Source: Bacteroidetes bacterium HGW-Bacteroidetes-4
GTDB taxonomy: Bacteria; Bacteroidota; Bacteroidia; Bacteroidales; SZUA-534
Length of the DNA: 64,000 nucleotides
Direction of reading: 5' to 3'
NCBI GenBank assembly: GCA_002840905.1
Contig: PHDD01000008.1
Span: 1 to 64,000, forward strand
In this document: piece by piece, positions 45,081 through 54,487 of the stretch
Numbering within the stretch: position 1 is the first letter of the stretch
Layout of the letters: each line of letters starts with the position of its first letter
Notes under the pieces: model-generated
The model's database searches: none
The model's input: only the letters and a program-made list of their open reading frames with translations
Told to the model about the DNA's origin: nothing
Position numbers and translations under genes: made by a program

Positions 45081-45542
45081 TTAATTTAAGGTCTCTTCGT
45101 CCCAAAGCGGCCCCCATTGAATTTCGGTAAGCTCATCGTCTTCAAACCAAAGGTTCATTGCCGATTCCCAAAGCGAAACCAACGTACTTTTCACACCGTC
45201 TTCTTCGGGTTGTTCTTCGATTTCCATTTCACCCAAATCGAATTCTTTAACAAATTCCGTAATTTCATTGATTGTTAATCCCATCAACTTTTTACCTGCC
45301 AACATAACGTCTTCATTACTTATAGCAATGGCCAGCAACATGTCATCGTCACCAAAGGAGAGCGACATTTCAACTTCATCAAAATGCCAAACAATGGTAT
45401 TGTCTAATTCAGGATCTTCTTCTTCAAAAACTTCAATTTCATCGGGCTCACCCAAAATTGCTTTAACCTCGTCGCGTTTCATTCCAAACCGGATGGAACC
45501 TATTCCGATACCGATTTCAATATTTTTTAATTGCTTGTCCAT
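45081..45542 (-). CDS. Acidic protein of unknown function, BamE-like segment
   Basis: The 153-residue soluble protein is very acidic. Its start, IGIGSIRFGMKRDEVKAILG followed by EPDEIE, resembles the G-x-S...V...LG-x-P motif of BamE/SmpA-like folds, but there is no signal peptide. Unusually for this genome, a good Shine-Dalgarno (AGGAGA on the minus strand, 45551-45556) sits 8 nt before the ATG. I do not recognise the family. Confidence 0.7.
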   Translation of the reverse strand: MDKQLKNIEIGIGIGSIRFGMKRDEVKAILGEPDEIEVFEEEDPELDNTIVWHFDEVEMSLSFGDDDMLLAIAISNEDVMLAGKKLMGLTINEITEFVKEFDLGEMEIEEQPEEDGVKSTLVSLWESAMNLWFEDDELTEIQWGPLWDEETLN

Positions 45543-45729
45543 TGTTATAATCTCCTGAAATAAATTTTAATATGGCTGCAAGTTACGTCAATTTATGCAT
45601 AAATAGGAATTTCCTTAATTTTTTTATTTCGCCAAAGAAAATTTTCAAACGTTAATAAAAAATTCCATCAACTTATTTTCATTCTAAAACAATTTGTCCA
45701 AATGCGTGTTTGGAACAACAAATAGCAGC

Positions 45730-46029
45730 ATGAGAATTATGACAATTAAAGCCATCTGGAACGGTGAAATAGTAGCAGAAAGTAATGACACCATAATTGT
45801 GGAAGGCAATCACTATTTTCCACCGGAATCAATTAAAAAGGAATATTTTAATCCCAGCGACACTTTTACCTCATGCTATGTTAAAGGAAAAGCCCGCTAT
45901 TTTAATCTCACCGTAAATGGTCAAATAAATTTTGATGCTGCCTGGCATTATCCAAAACCTTTTGAAAAAGCAGCTCATATAAAGAACTATATCGCTTTCT
46001 GGAAAGGTGTTCAAATTGAAATTTTATAA
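45730..46029 (+). CDS. DUF427 domain protein
   Basis: From the ATG at 45730 the protein has 99 residues and is one DUF427 domain: KAIWNGEIVAESNDTIIVEG, NHYFPPESIKKEYF and DAAWHYPKPFEKA. The family is small and of unknown enzymatic role. A second in-frame ATG (45739) is also possible. It is 40 nt upstream of a response regulator gene. Confidence 0.88.
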   Translation: MRIMTIKAIWNGEIVAESNDTIIVEGNHYFPPESIKKEYFNPSDTFTSCYVKGKARYFNLTVNGQINFDAAWHYPKPFEKAAHIKNYIAFWKGVQIEIL

Positions 46030-46069
46030 AGCTGAGCTATTTTTATTAATTTTACCACAAAATTGTACC

Positions 46070-46441
46070 ATGTCAAATCATAAATTATTATATGTCGATG
46101 ACGAATGGGTTAACCTGCAACTATTTAAATTCAGTTTTCAGGACGATTTTACCGTTTTTTTAGCCAGTTCGGGCCAGGAGGCTCTTGAATTGATAAATAA
46201 AGAGCAAATTCAAGTTGTAATTTCTGATTTAAGAATGCCCGAGATGAATGGCATTGAGCTGATTAAACAAATTAAAAACAATAATCAAGCAGCTGTTTGC
46301 ATGTTACTTTCTGCATATCGCATTTCAGAAGCCATTGAGATGGGACTCGACGAAGCGCTAATAGAGCGCTATATTGCAAAACCCTGGAGTAAAGCTGATT
46401 TATTAGAATATTTGAACAACATTTTTGCTAAACTTGACTAA
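46070..46441 (+). CDS. Single-domain response regulator
   Basis: From ATG 46070 the 123-residue protein is a lone receiver domain. Acidic pair VDDE, phospho-acceptor Asp in VVISDLRMPEMNG, Ser in LLSAYR and Lys-Pro in IAKPWS are all present. There is no output domain. The longer frame from 46007 overlaps DUF427 and is unlikely. No cognate kinase is adjacent. Confidence 0.9.
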   Translation: MSNHKLLYVDDEWVNLQLFKFSFQDDFTVFLASSGQEALELINKEQIQVVISDLRMPEMNGIELIKQIKNNNQAAVCMLLSAYRISEAIEMGLDEALIERYIAKPWSKADLLEYLNNIFAKLD

Positions 46442-46760
46442 TTTTTTTCGATGTTGTATCGAAAGAGAATTTCACTTTCGCTATTTTTAAGTCAATACAC
46501 GCTTTTTACTCCTTCCATTACCTACCAAGCCCTTTAATTTCAACTTACAAATGGTAATATTCTTAATATTATAATTACGCCAACCGAACTGTCCATAGAA
46601 TTATCCTGACAAATCGATTTAAAATATGGTTCTTTAATAAATAAAAGATAATTTTGTACGGCTTTGAACTTAAAAAACATTAGGTAACCTTTGCCACAAC
46701 AACTTGTTAATACTACCAAACACATACAAATAGTAATTTTTTGATAAAATCTTAAAAACG
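46442..46760. other. Intergenic region, 319 nt, no gene seen
   Basis: It holds a small CGAT...ATCG hairpin (46449-46461) just after the response regulator and, near its right end, the transketolase promoter. No reading frame with recognisable content is seen. Confidence 0.6.
46649..46656 (+). promoter_or_regulatory. -7 element TAATTTTG upstream of transketolase
   Basis: It fits TAnnTTTG; the -33 position holds ATGG instead of TTTG. The leader would be about 100 nt. Confidence 0.45.
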
Positions 46761-48797
46761 ATGACTAACACTGCAACAAACAAAGCCGCCGACAACATCA
46801 GAATTTTATCGGCTGCCATGGTAGAAAAAGCCAAATCGGGACATCCGGGCGGAGCCATGGGCGGAGCCGATTTTATAAATATTTTGTATAGCGAATTTCT
46901 TAGGTATAATCCCGGCAACAGAGCCTGGCCATTTCGCGACCGTTTTTTTCTCGATCCGGGTCACATGTCGCCCATGTTATACGCCCAATTAACTTTAACC
47001 GGAGCTTTTGATACTGCCGATCTAGAGCAGTTTCGTCAATGGGGAAGCGTAACTCCGGGTCACCCCGAACGCGATATTCAAAGAGGTATTGAAAACACCT
47101 CAGGCCCTTTAGGCCAAGGACATACCATGGCTGTTGGAGCTGCAATAGCAGAACGTTTTCTGGTAGCCCGCTTTGGCGAATGGATGGCCCATAAAACCTA
47201 TACCTTTATTTCGGATGGTGGAATTCAGGAAGAAATTTCACAGGGTGCCGGACGTATTGCCGGTCATCTGGGGCTTTCGAACCTGATAATGTTTTACGAC
47301 TCGAACGACATTCAGCTTTCAACAAAAACATCGGTTGTTACCTCTGAAGACACCGAAGCAAAATACAAAGCCTGGGGATGGAATGTGATAACCATTAACG
47401 GTAACAATGCCGATGAAATTCGAACTGCACTCAAAAAAGCCCATGAGGAAAAAGAAAAACCAAGCCTGATAATTGGCAAAACCATTATGGGTAAAGGTTG
47501 TATTACCGAAGCGGGAGATAATTTTGAAAGACAAACCAAAACGCATGGTCAACCCATCTCAGCAGCGGGTGCCTCGTTTGCCAAAACCATAGCGAACCTG
47601 GGAGGAAATCCTGAAAATCCGTTTATAATTTTTGACGAGGTAAAAGAATTGTACAAAAAAGTGCACGCTGAAAAAGAGGCACAGGTTAAAGCACATCAAC
47701 AAACAGAAGCTCAATGGCGCAAAGCAAATCCCGAACTGGCTGCCAAACTCGATCAGTTTTTAAGTGGATCGGCACCAGCCATTAATTACGCTGAGATTAT
47801 TCAAAAAGAAAATCAGGCCACGCGCGCGGCTTCGGCAAATGTATTGGCTGTACTGGCCGACAAGGTAGATAATTTAATTGTAGCCTCAGCCGATTTGGCC
47901 GATTCAGACAAAACCGAAGCATACCTAAAAAAAACCAAAGCTTTTAGCAAAGGCGATTTTACCGGGAAGTTCCTGCAAGCTGGTGTAGCTGAACTTACAC
48001 TGGCCGCTATTTCGAATGGAATTGCTGCACATGGTGGTTTGTTTGTTGCCTGCGGAACCTTTTTCGTTTTTTCAGATTACATGAAACCTGCCGTGCGTAT
48101 GGCCGCACTAATGGAATTACCGGTAAAATATATATGGACACACGACGCATTCCGTGTAGGTGAAGATGGCCCAACACATCAGCCGGTTGAGCAGGAAGCA
48201 CAAATACGTTTAATGGAACAGTTGCATAACCATTCGGGCAATCCAAGTTTATTGGCTCTGCGTCCGGCCGATGTGAATGAAACCACCGTTGCCTGGAAAC
48301 TTGCCATGGAAAACACAAAAACGCCAACAGCACTTATTCTTTCGCGTCAAAACATTACCAACCTGCCTGTTGCAGCCGATAAGGCCTTTGAATCAGCTTT
48401 AAAAGCAGGTAAAGGTGCTTATATTGTTCAGGATTGTGAGAATCCGGATATTATATTTGTTGGCAACGGATCGGAAGTTGCTACTTTGGTTGCCGGAGCA
48501 GAACTATTGCGCCAGGAGAATAATTTAAAAGTAAAAGTGGTTTCGGCTATCTCAGAAGGTTTATTCCGCCAACAATCGGCTGAATACCAACACTCGGTTC
48601 TTCCGGCTAAAACACCTACTCTGGGCTTAACCGCCGGATTACCCTCAACCTTGCAAGGTTTGGTTGGAGCCTTTGGAACCGTTGTTGGACTAAATCATTT
48701 TGGTCACTCAGCCCCTTATACCGTGCTTGATGTAAAACTTGGATTTACAGCCGAGAACGTTAAAACTAAAGCGTTAGATTATTTGAATCAATTATAA
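46761..48797 (+). CDS. tkt: Transketolase
   Basis: The 678-residue single-chain enzyme moves two-carbon units in the pentose phosphate pathway with thiamine diphosphate. Family blocks: SGHPGGAMGGADFINILY (about 28-45), the cofactor motif SDGGIQEEISQGAGR ending in SND (about 151-178), and HDAFRVGEDGPTHQPVEQEA (about 455-475). Length and order are normal. A terminator follows. Confidence 0.97.
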   Translation: MTNTATNKAADNIRILSAAMVEKAKSGHPGGAMGGADFINILYSEFLRYNPGNRAWPFRDRFFLDPGHMSPMLYAQLTLTGAFDTADLEQFRQWGSVTPGHPERDIQRGIENTSGPLGQGHTMAVGAAIAERFLVARFGEWMAHKTYTFISDGGIQEEISQGAGRIAGHLGLSNLIMFYDSNDIQLSTKTSVVTSEDTEAKYKAWGWNVITINGNNADEIRTALKKAHEEKEKPSLIIGKTIMGKGCITEAGDNFERQTKTHGQPISAAGASFAKTIANLGGNPENPFIIFDEVKELYKKVHAEKEAQVKAHQQTEAQWRKANPELAAKLDQFLSGSAPAINYAEIIQKENQATRAASANVLAVLADKVDNLIVASADLADSDKTEAYLKKTKAFSKGDFTGKFLQAGVAELTLAAISNGIAAHGGLFVACGTFFVFSDYMKPAVRMAALMELPVKYIWTHDAFRVGEDGPTHQPVEQEAQIRLMEQLHNHSGNPSLLALRPADVNETTVAWKLAMENTKTPTALILSRQNITNLPVAADKAFESALKAGKGAYIVQDCENPDIIFVGNGSEVATLVAGAELLRQENNLKVKVVSAISEGLFRQQSAEYQHSVLPAKTPTLGLTAGLPSTLQGLVGAFGTVVGLNHFGHSAPYTVLDVKLGFTAENVKTKALDYLNQL

Positions 48798-48810
48798 ATA
48801 AAAGACAAGA

Positions 48811-48841
48811 TAAACCGGTACTAATTGCCGGTTTATTTTTT
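48811..48841 (+). terminator. Terminator after transketolase, overlapping a convergent stop codon
   Basis: TAAACCGG (48811-48818) and CCGGTTTA (48828-48835) form a perfect 8-bp stem followed by six T. The stop codon of the minus-strand response regulator lies inside the right arm. Confidence 0.88.
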
Positions 48842-49213
48842 CATACAAAACTTTTCAACAACCGACTGAATCTTGGATATTAAATAAGGTTTGGTAAGCA
48901 GTTCGTCGAATCCTGCCGAGTTAAATTCATCGAAAAAATCGTTGGGATTGTGTGCTGTGAGTGCTACAATAGGAATAGCAGCTATAGTTTTATCAGAAAG
49001 ATTACGGATATATCTGGTGGTTTCCAAACCATTCATTACCGGCATTTCAATATCCATTAATACCATATCAAAATGAGTTTGCTCCAGCAAACCAATAGCC
49101 TCTTTACCATTACCGGCCATTTTAAATTCGCAACCAATTTCACGGGCTATTTCGCCCAATAACACACGATTAATAAAAATATCGTCGACAATTAACAAAA
49201 CAGGTTTTGCCAT
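48833..49213 (-). CDS. Single-domain response regulator
   Basis: The 126-residue receiver domain has acidic pair VDD, phospho-acceptor Asp in MVLMDIEMPVMNGLETTRYI, Thr in VALTAHN and Lys in LLTKPYLIS. This type is common as the receiver of hybrid systems. It is divergent from the chemotaxis operon (132 nt apart), so a link with CheA is possible. Confidence 0.9.
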   Translation of the reverse strand: MAKPVLLIVDDIFINRVLLGEIAREIGCEFKMAGNGKEAIGLLEQTHFDMVLMDIEMPVMNGLETTRYIRNLSDKTIAAIPIVALTAHNPNDFFDEFNSAGFDELLTKPYLISKIQSVVEKFCMKK

Positions 49214-49344
49214 TTTATGAAGTTTAATTATATTGGTTTGCTTGATTTAACCTACTATTTATAAAAGGATGATTATGTAATAAAATAATTATTGTACATT
49301 AAACATTTATATCGTTTTTAAGTTTATAGTATAAAATAAACACC

Positions 49345-51147
49345 ATGAGCCAGCCCGAAAGTAATAATTTAAGTGAATTTCTAAAAAACTTTCCACGTCA
49401 GGAAATAATTGAAACACTCAACACCATCGACCAAAAAATAGGGTCGTTACATACCATAAGTTCCAAAGATTTTTTGTTCTTTAATAAACTGCTTAAAGAT
49501 TATTACAAGCATATAAAAGAAATTGCAGATAACAATACTACGCTAAGCACTTTTTTTAAAAAAGAACTGAATAAGTTTGCAGAGCAACTGAATATAAAGA
49601 ATCAGAATCAACAAAAAAACATTGCGCAAATAAAAGAAACCGGTAAACAGATTGAAGATATACTTACGCTTACCTTTTCGCAAATCGATCTAATTATTGT
49701 CCCCTTTAACAATTACAAACAAAACCTGATAACATTAAAATACCTACTGGCCAATTTAAAACTACATTTTACTTACATTAACCTGCCTAATAAAACAGAA
49801 TTACAAAGCAGTGTAAACACACTAAGTCAAAGCATCGATACCATTCAGCAAAAATTTGAAGTGGCAGGTTCCGGATCCGATTCACTGAACAATCAGATTA
49901 TCGAATTAAAAGACAATTTATGCATAACCAAAACCCTGGGTATAAAAGAAACAAGTGAGCAACTCCGAAAACTATCCATTCAAATAAAAAAAATACTTTT
50001 CGACGAATATTGGTCCGACGATTTTATTAGTGAGCTAAATCGCAGAACCCAAAACTGCTTTGCCAACATGGGCGAAATAATTACAAACATTCAGTACCAT
50101 GACATCATCAGGCAAAAAATGGAACACATCCAAACCTCGCAAAAGGAACTGATTAAAGGTCTTAGCGATTTAAAAGCATCAGAAACACCCGATAAAAGTC
50201 TGGAAAACCAGCTGGGTTTTATTGCAAAAATTCCTGAAATTACCGACATTCAGGTAGCCCAGTTGCTTTACACCAATAAAGATTATCAAACTTCAATCGA
50301 AAAAATCACCAGCAAACTGGTTGAAGTAGGGCGCGAGATGAAGGAGCTGAACAACCTGTATAAAGTTATTATTTCAAACAGCAATCAGTTTGAAGATGTG
50401 TTTATTAGCGACGCAAAGGAAGCTCAACAACATTATTTTAATTTTATGAACCAGTCGGAAGAAGACTGGATTCAATCGCTCAACAAAATAAACGGGCTTT
50501 TTGATGTTTATTATTCCCTTAAAAAGGAATTCGGCGAAATTTTCATCAGTGAAAAAACCCTGCGCGGAGAAATAAAAAACTTTGAGGGTTTAATAAAAGC
50601 CAACGGAAAAAATTTTGGCCACGAACTCATGCGCCGCTTGTTATTGTTGTTATCGGAACTACAAATGAACTCCAACTCGCTAAAAACCAACCTAAACCAA
50701 ATTACACAGCATTTTGCCAGTTTGCAGGATTTACTCAACCCTTTCAACACGAATCAAAAAAATGACACTAATATTCACGACAACCTGTTGACGTTATCGA
50801 GCAGTTTTAATCACATAAAACAGGTAGGTCAGCAATACGGTAGTTTGAGCTTAAAAATATCTTCTGAAATTACGTCAAGCTTTAAAAGCATCGAGTATTA
50901 CAATTACTTTAAAAATACTGTCGAAGAAATTGTAACCTTTTTGAACGAAATCAATAAAAAAGTAAATTACGACAACCTTAAATCATTTATTGGCGACAAT
51001 AAAGATATACTTAAACAAATTGAAAAACTCTATACCATGCAGAGTGAACGCGATATTCATCAGCAAATGGTTGAAACGGGAGGAATTTCAGCAATCAACA
51101 GCCAACAAAACAATGATGATTTAAACGATGATATTGAATTATTTTAA
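49345..51147 (+). CDS. 600-residue helical cytoplasmic protein with CheZ-like motif
   Basis: The protein is almost all helix, without signal or membrane segments. At 244-262 it has EIITNIQYHDIIRQKMEHI. Here Asp253 and Gln257 have the D-x3-Q spacing of the CheZ catalytic helix (Asp143/Gln147 in E. coli). A second, degenerate version (FKSIEYYNYFKNTVEEIVTF) lies near 515-535, suggesting internal duplication. It is first in the chemotaxis operon. It may be a CheY-phosphate phosphatase or a receptor-like scaffold; no MCP tip sequence is present. This is inference; the family is not recognised. Confidence 0.6.
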   Translation: MSQPESNNLSEFLKNFPRQEIIETLNTIDQKIGSLHTISSKDFLFFNKLLKDYYKHIKEIADNNTTLSTFFKKELNKFAEQLNIKNQNQQKNIAQIKETGKQIEDILTLTFSQIDLIIVPFNNYKQNLITLKYLLANLKLHFTYINLPNKTELQSSVNTLSQSIDTIQQKFEVAGSGSDSLNNQIIELKDNLCITKTLGIKETSEQLRKLSIQIKKILFDEYWSDDFISELNRRTQNCFANMGEIITNIQYHDIIRQKMEHIQTSQKELIKGLSDLKASETPDKSLENQLGFIAKIPEITDIQVAQLLYTNKDYQTSIEKITSKLVEVGREMKELNNLYKVIISNSNQFEDVFISDAKEAQQHYFNFMNQSEEDWIQSLNKINGLFDVYYSLKKEFGEIFISEKTLRGEIKNFEGLIKANGKNFGHELMRRLLLLLSELQMNSNSLKTNLNQITQHFASLQDLLNPFNTNQKNDTNIHDNLLTLSSSFNHIKQVGQQYGSLSLKISSEITSSFKSIEYYNYFKNTVEEIVTFLNEINKKVNYDNLKSFIGDNKDILKQIEKLYTMQSERDIHQQMVETGGISAINSQQNNDDLNDDIELF

Positions 51148-51189
51148 ATAAATTTAAACGATTAAGTTTCAAAATTTAAGCTTCGACCT

Positions 51190-51498
51190 ATGAAAGAGTT
51201 TACACTTACTGCCACCAAGGACAAAAGTGCAGGCACAACCAACCTGACCCTGCAAGGGAAACTAAATGTTTCCCACATGACTGAATTGCATAAAGAGCTT
51301 CAAAAAGCTACCAAAGGCAGTAAAAAAATAAAAATTACCCTGTCAAAAGTTGAAGATGCCGATGTGTCGACCATCCAACTACTCAAAGCTTTTGAAAATA
51401 CCTGCATAGCAAATAAAATTGAAACCGAGTTTCAGTTAAACCTGCCTGAAGATATTGAAAACCTGTTTACAAAAGCAGGACTATCAAACCTATTATAA
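51190..51498 (+). CDS. STAS domain protein
   Basis: The 102-residue protein is a lone STAS domain: TNLTLQGKLNVSHMTELHKE and VEDADVSTIQLLKAFENTC, with the conserved Ser in Asp-Val-Ser where related antagonists are phosphorylated. STAS proteins in chemotaxis loci are known but their job varies. A partner anti-sigma kinase is not in the window; the SpoIIE phosphatase at 39810 could act on it, which is speculation. Confidence 0.85.
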   Translation: MKEFTLTATKDKSAGTTNLTLQGKLNVSHMTELHKELQKATKGSKKIKITLSKVEDADVSTIQLLKAFENTCIANKIETEFQLNLPEDIENLFTKAGLSNLL

Positions 51499-51524
51499 TT
51501 AACAAACCTAAAATCCATTTTAAA

Positions 51525-51890
51525 ATGGGAAAACGAATTCTGATTGTTGACGATTCCGAAAGTATACGCGAGGTGGTTAGCTTCACCCTCGAAAACGCCG
51601 GACATGACGTATTAAAAGGAGTCGACGGGCAAGATGCCCTGAAATTTTTAGATGGTAGTAATCTCGACCTGATTATTACTGACTTGCACATGCCAAATAT
51701 GGATGGTATTGAATTCATTAAAAACGTGCGTTCAAAACCCGATTACCAATTTGTTCCCATCCTGTTTTTAACCACAGAATCGCAAACGGCAAAAAAGATG
51801 GAAGCCAAAGAAGCAGGCGCAACCGGTTGGATAATAAAACCTTTTGTTCCTGAAAAATTATTAGCCGCCATACAAAAAGTTGTAAGATAA
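51525..51890 (+). CDS. cheY: Chemotaxis response regulator CheY
   Basis: The 121-residue receiver has DDSESIREVV (acidic pair), LIITDLHMPNMDGIEF (phospho-acceptor Asp), FLTTESQ (Thr) and WIIKPFVPEK (Lys). Its stop overlaps the cheA start by one base, so the two are coupled and it is the expected CheA target. Confidence 0.93.
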   Translation: MGKRILIVDDSESIREVVSFTLENAGHDVLKGVDGQDALKFLDGSNLDLIITDLHMPNMDGIEFIKNVRSKPDYQFVPILFLTTESQTAKKMEAKEAGATGWIIKPFVPEKLLAAIQKVVR

Positions 51891-53938
51891 TGGAAAAATT
51901 CAGAGAAAAATTCGTTGAAGAGGCAAACGACCTAATTAACGAACTGGAAAAAGTACTTCTTGAGCTTGAAAGTCAACCCAACAATGCAGAATTAATTCAG
52001 CAGATTTTCAGGGTAATGCATTCACTCAAAGGAGGAAGTGCTATGTTTGGGTTCAATAAAATGGACAAGTTTACGCATCACCTCGAAAACATCTACGACC
52101 TAATCAGAACAAACAAACTGGCCATAAACAATGATATACTGAACATCACTCTGGCGTCAGTCGATCATTTGCGTAGCTTGATTCAGGAAAAAGATGATTC
52201 TGAAAATACCAACCGGGTTCAGCACGATCTGTTGCTTAGCAAAATACTTGAAATTATAAACGAAAACGTGATGGGCGAAGAAAACGCAAAAACCATGCAG
52301 CCCATGACACCCCGCAACAAAAAAGAACACGCAACATATTACATCAGCTTTAAACCCCACCCCAACATTTTTAACTTTGGAACCAATCCGCTTTACCTAA
52401 TTGACGAACTGGTTGATTTAGGACAAGCCATGGTATTTCCCCGATTCGACAAACTTCCGGGAATTGACATTTTGGAACCTGCTAACTGTTATTTATACTG
52501 GGACATATTTTTAGCAACCAATCAAGGGATTAATGCCATTAGCGAAGTATTTATTTTTGCCGACGAGCAATGCGATTTAACCGTAAAAAAAATCTCAGAA
52601 CTTAACCTTATTGAGGAAAATTCATTCATTGGAATCATTGAAAAAGCGGTCCAAAACAAACAGGAGATAAATATTGACGAGTTGGTAAGCCTTACCAACG
52701 ACCTGGAAAAAATTTATGAAAAAGAGAAAGAAACCCAATTGCAGGCTAAAATTACAACGACAGCCGACACAAATATTAGCAGTATCAGGGTTTCGTCAGA
52801 AAAACTCGACAACCTGATAAACTGGGTGAGCGAATTGGTTACCATACAGGCTCGGTTAAGCCTGTTTGCCCAGGAAACCGAAACCAATGGTTTATTGGCC
52901 ATATCAGAAGAAGTTGAGAAAATATCGCGCCGTTTACGCGACGATGTATTTAGCATTCGCCTGATTCCCATCGAAAATATGCTAACCCGCTTTCATCGTT
53001 TGGTGCGCGAACTATCGCAAAACCTCGACAAAGATGTGGTTTTCAAAACTGAAGGAACCGATACAGAACTCGACAAAAATATCATCGAAATGTTATCAGA
53101 CCCCTTGATGCATATTGTTCGCAACAGCATGGATCATGGAATTGAATCGAAAGCTGACCGTAAAAAAATGGGGAAACCAGCAAAAGCTACCATCCTGCTA
53201 AAAGCTTTTTATTCGGGAACCAACGTAATTATTCAAATATCGGACGATGGAAAAGGTATTGACCCCGAACAAATAAAAAAACATGCGCTAAGCAAAGGGC
53301 TTATTGCCGCCGATGTTGAAATATCGAAAAAAGAGACCCTGGAATTGGTATTTCTCCCGGGTTTTAGCACAGCAAAACAAGTAACCAAAGTTTCTGGCCG
53401 CGGAGTTGGAATGGATGTGGTAAAACGTAAAATTGCCGAGATTCGTGGTGAAGTTGACCTCGATTCTGAAATAAACAAAGGAACTACCATTACCATCCGA
53501 TTGCCGTTAACCCTTTCCATCATCGATGGTTTACTGGTTCAGATTGGTGAAACCAAATTTGTTATTCCCCTGTCTTCAGTCGACAAAGTATATGAATTCA
53601 AGCATGAAGCTTTGCTCAATGCAGTTAACCATCTTATTCGTACCGACAATAACGAAGTGGCTTATCTGAACCTGAGGAAATTATTTGAAATCGATGGTAC
53701 ACCTCCTGAAACTGAACATGTTATTGTGGTTCAATACAGCGATGTTCGCATTGGTTTATCGGTCGATAACATTATTGGTCAATACCAGGCAGTACTTAAA
53801 CCTTTGGGCAAAATGTACAAGAATCAGCAATCCATTTCAGGCGCCACTATTCTTGGCGACGGAACCGTTGCACTGGTACTGGATACCAACAAACTAATTA
53901 CACAATTTGCAAACAGCGAAATAAAAGTTGGAGGTTAA
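51890..53938 (+). CDS. cheA: Chemotaxis histidine kinase CheA
   Basis: The 682-residue kinase has an HPt domain with phospho-acceptor His44 (VMHSLKGGSAMFGF), a P2-like region (about 145-255), dimer helices (about 295-350), an HATPase domain (LMHIVRNSMDHGIE, QISDDGKGID, GRGVGMDVVKRKI) and a C-terminal CheW-like domain (about 545-682). All domains look intact. It lies between cheY and cheW. Confidence 0.96.
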   Translation: MEKFREKFVEEANDLINELEKVLLELESQPNNAELIQQIFRVMHSLKGGSAMFGFNKMDKFTHHLENIYDLIRTNKLAINNDILNITLASVDHLRSLIQEKDDSENTNRVQHDLLLSKILEIINENVMGEENAKTMQPMTPRNKKEHATYYISFKPHPNIFNFGTNPLYLIDELVDLGQAMVFPRFDKLPGIDILEPANCYLYWDIFLATNQGINAISEVFIFADEQCDLTVKKISELNLIEENSFIGIIEKAVQNKQEINIDELVSLTNDLEKIYEKEKETQLQAKITTTADTNISSIRVSSEKLDNLINWVSELVTIQARLSLFAQETETNGLLAISEEVEKISRRLRDDVFSIRLIPIENMLTRFHRLVRELSQNLDKDVVFKTEGTDTELDKNIIEMLSDPLMHIVRNSMDHGIESKADRKKMGKPAKATILLKAFYSGTNVIIQISDDGKGIDPEQIKKHALSKGLIAADVEISKKETLELVFLPGFSTAKQVTKVSGRGVGMDVVKRKIAEIRGEVDLDSEINKGTTITIRLPLTLSIIDGLLVQIGETKFVIPLSSVDKVYEFKHEALLNAVNHLIRTDNNEVAYLNLRKLFEIDGTPPETEHVIVVQYSDVRIGLSVDNIIGQYQAVLKPLGKMYKNQQSISGATILGDGTVALVLDTNKLITQFANSEIKVGG

Positions 53939-53939
53939 T

Positions 53940-54473
53940 ATGGAAGAAAACGAAATAAAAACAAACGAAAACATTACTACATTCTTATCGTTTCAATTGG
54001 GAAAAGAATTTTTTGCCGTTAACGTGGCCAAAGTTCTCACCATTCTCGAGTTAAAACCCATTACCAAGGTTCCCAATGCTCCCGAATTTATGCGGGGTGT
54101 AATTAACCTGAGAGGAAATGTGTTGCCGGTAATCGATATGCGCATTAAATTTGGTATGCCTCCCACCGAATTTACCACCAATACCTGCATTATTGTTTTA
54201 AACGTTATCATCGATGAAGAAAACGTGCAACTCGGAATTCTGGTAGATGCTGTGGATGAAGTACTCGAAATTAAAGACCATGAAATTGAGGCATCGCCAA
54301 CCATTGGTACAAAATATAAGGTAGAATTCATACAGGGAATGTACAAACTTGAATTAGGATTCATTATGCTATTGAATATCGATTTAATTTTTAACACCCA
54401 GGAACTGCTCATTGCAAAAGAAGTTGAAAACAAAACCGAATTGGTCGAAGAAACAAAAAAAACTAAAAAATAA
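53940..54473 (+). CDS. cheW: Chemotaxis coupling protein CheW
   Basis: From the ATG at 53940 (1 nt after the cheA stop, with GGAGG at 53930-53934) the 177-residue protein is a CheW domain: FLSFQLGKEFFAVNVAKVLT, MRGVINLRGNVLPVIDMRIK. It links CheA to receptors, although none is seen nearby. The upstream in-frame ATG overlaps cheA. Confidence 0.94.
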   Translation: MEENEIKTNENITTFLSFQLGKEFFAVNVAKVLTILELKPITKVPNAPEFMRGVINLRGNVLPVIDMRIKFGMPPTEFTTNTCIIVLNVIIDEENVQLGILVDAVDEVLEIKDHEIEASPTIGTKYKVEFIQGMYKLELGFIMLLNIDLIFNTQELLIAKEVENKTELVEETKKTKK

Positions 54474-54487
54474 TCGAAGTACCGGAT

